Source of the DNA: Paenibacillus sp. YYML68
GTDB lineage: Bacteria > Bacillota > Bacilli > Paenibacillales > NBRC-103111
Assembly: GCF_027923405.1 (NCBI RefSeq)
Contig: NZ_BQYI01000001.1
Location: 176,001-240,000, forward strand
Length of the DNA stretch: 64,000 nucleotides
Reading direction: 5' to 3'
Shown here: in pieces, positions 60,409-64,000 of the stretch
How positions within the stretch are numbered: the stretch's first letter is position 1
Layout: the number at the start of each line of letters is the position of its first letter
Program-made: the position numbers and the translations under genes
Notes under the pieces: model-generated
The model's database searches: none
What the model was told of the DNA's origin: nothing
What the model saw: the letters and a program-made list of their open reading frames with translations, nothing else

Positions 60409-60445
60409 TTAGCTTTTGCTTACGAAGTACGTTTACTTCGTAAAC
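60409..60445 (-). repeat. Tagged hairpin in the 23S-5S spacer
   Basis: On the minus strand GTTTAC-gaa-GTAAAC is followed by GTACTTCGTAAGCAAAAGCTA. The tag matches that of the atpD-atpC hairpins (ACTTCGTAAGCATAAGCTA) with one changed base. The hairpin is immediately after the 23S 3' end. Confidence 0.7.
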
Positions 60446-60448
60446 GTT

Positions 60449-63358
<2,910 letters not shown>

Positions 63359-63610
63359 CCATGTTGCTCGTCGTTTCTATTTTGTCGCTCCGGTTGCGCT
63401 TCGCACAAATGTCGCTTGAAAATAGAAATACTCGCTTATAGCTAAAAGATCAACACATCGTTGCTTTGCTGCGGATGCAGCTCGCAACAGATGTTTCAGC
63501 GTTGTTGCTTTCGTTTCGTTATCCAGTTTTCAAGGAACAACATACATCTTCTGACAAAGACAATGGAAAATATACCACATTCGTCGAAAGATGTCAAACA
63601 AAATCTTTCA

Positions 63611-63686
63611 TGGTGGAGCCAAGCGGGATCGAACCGCTGACCTCCTGCTTGCAAGGCAGGCGCTCTCCCAGCTGAGCTATGGCCCC
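63611..63686 (-). tRNA. tRNA-Ala (UGC)
   Basis: The acceptor stem GGGGCCA ... TGGCTCC with CCA encoded, the D-arm, the loop TTGCAAG with anticodon TGC, and GGTTCGATCC in the T-arm. 76 bases. It belongs to the rRNA operon spacer. Confidence 0.97.
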
Positions 63687-63703
63687 ATAATTAATATAAA
63701 GTT

Positions 63704-63781
<78 letters not shown>

Positions 63782-63806
63782 TTACATATAATCAAAACTA
63801 GTCATA

Positions 63807-63830
63807 AGAAAAGCCCACCCTTGGTGGGCT
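63807..63830 (-). terminator. Hairpin between the inner 5S and tRNA-Ile
   Basis: AGCCCACC/GGTGGGCT with a three-base loop is followed by TTTTC on the minus strand. It has the form of an intrinsic terminator directly after a 5S gene and inside what should be one rRNA transcript. Confidence 0.7.
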
Positions 63831-63831
63831 T

Positions 63832-63948
63832 GCTTGGCGACGTCCTACTCTCCCGGGACCCTGCGGTCCAAGTACCATCGGCGCTGGAAGGCTTAACGGT
63901 CGTGTTCGGGATGGGTACGCGTGGTTCCCTTCCGCCATCATCACCAAA
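63832..63948 (-). rRNA. rrf: 5S ribosomal RNA, inner (promoter-proximal) copy
   Basis: The 117 bases are the same as those of the 5S gene at 60153. It lies upstream of tRNA-Ile-tRNA-Ala-23S in transcription order, where a 16S gene would normally be next. The sequence before it (TTCAGTTTTGAAAGGTGCAAG) resembles the spacer before the distal 5S. The window ends 52 bases later, so its upstream neighbour is not visible. Confidence 0.95.
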
Positions 63949-64000
63949 CCTTTTCTTGACTAGAAAGGCTTGCACCTTTCAAAACTGAACATGAGTGAGT

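Overview
The window looks like a chromosomal segment of a spore-forming, moderately GC-rich member of the Paenibacillaceae (Paenibacillus-like). Evidence: sporulation genes (spoIIR and an SspP-type small spore protein), frequent GTG/TTG starts behind strong GGAGG ribosome sites, a complex I of 11 subunits without nuoEFG, and gene orders typical of Bacillales. Two such orders are visible. One is atpZ-I-B-E-F-H-A-G-D-C with wecB, upp, glyA, ywlG, rpiB, ywlE, mntP, tsaC, spoIIR, prmC and prfA. The other is rRNA-guaB-dacA-pdxS-pdxT-serS-tRNA-Ser, which in Bacillus lies beside oriC. Almost all genes are on the minus strand, so the origin is probably just beyond the right end and transcription runs with replication.

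Layout, left to right. 0.2-6.8 kb: an operon for phosphodiester scavenging (secreted PI-PLC, sugar-type ABC transporter without its ATPase, glycerophosphodiesterase, PHP phosphoesterase and an unknown protein). 6.9-8.4 kb: an AT-rich plus-strand insert coding a secreted fibronectin-III protein, bracketed by two copies of the nuoN terminator. 8.4-18.4 kb: nuoA-N (11 subunits). 18.7-26.3 kb: ATP synthase operon with families of small hairpin repeats between genes. 26.5-38.3 kb: housekeeping cluster from wecB to ychF. 38.4-41 kb: amidase, a PilZ protein under a c-di-GMP riboswitch, paired DnaA boxes and tadA. 41.1-43.7 kb: an ECF sigma / anti-sigma / membrane-protein operon preceded by a 97-bp tandem repeat. 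43.8-47 kb: a CPA2-type antiporter, tRNA-Arg, a small protein and map. 47.0-48.5 kb: a complete IS4-family element. 48.6-49.6 kb: small proteins including SspP. 49.7-52.1 kb: an MHYT-GGDEF-EAL protein. 52.3-54.1 kb: a DUF3231 gene, a group II intron reverse-transcriptase remnant and three copies of the tRNA-Ser tail plus terminator. 54.1-64 kb: serS, pdxTS, dacA, guaB and an rRNA operon with 5S, 23S, tRNA-Ala, tRNA-Ile and an unexpected second 5S.

How the parts work together: complex I, probably fed by a donor other than NADH through NuoEFG, and the F1Fo synthase form an adjacent energy-conversion block. The riboswitch/PilZ pair and the GGDEF-EAL protein are three parts of a c-di-GMP circuit. 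The left operon would release, import and split phosphodiesters. I see no CRISPR array, prophage or antibiotic cluster. The least explained structures are the hairpin repeats inside the atp operon (also in the rRNA spacer), the 97-bp repeats before the sigma gene, and the two duplicated-terminator scars at nuoN and at tRNA-Ser.
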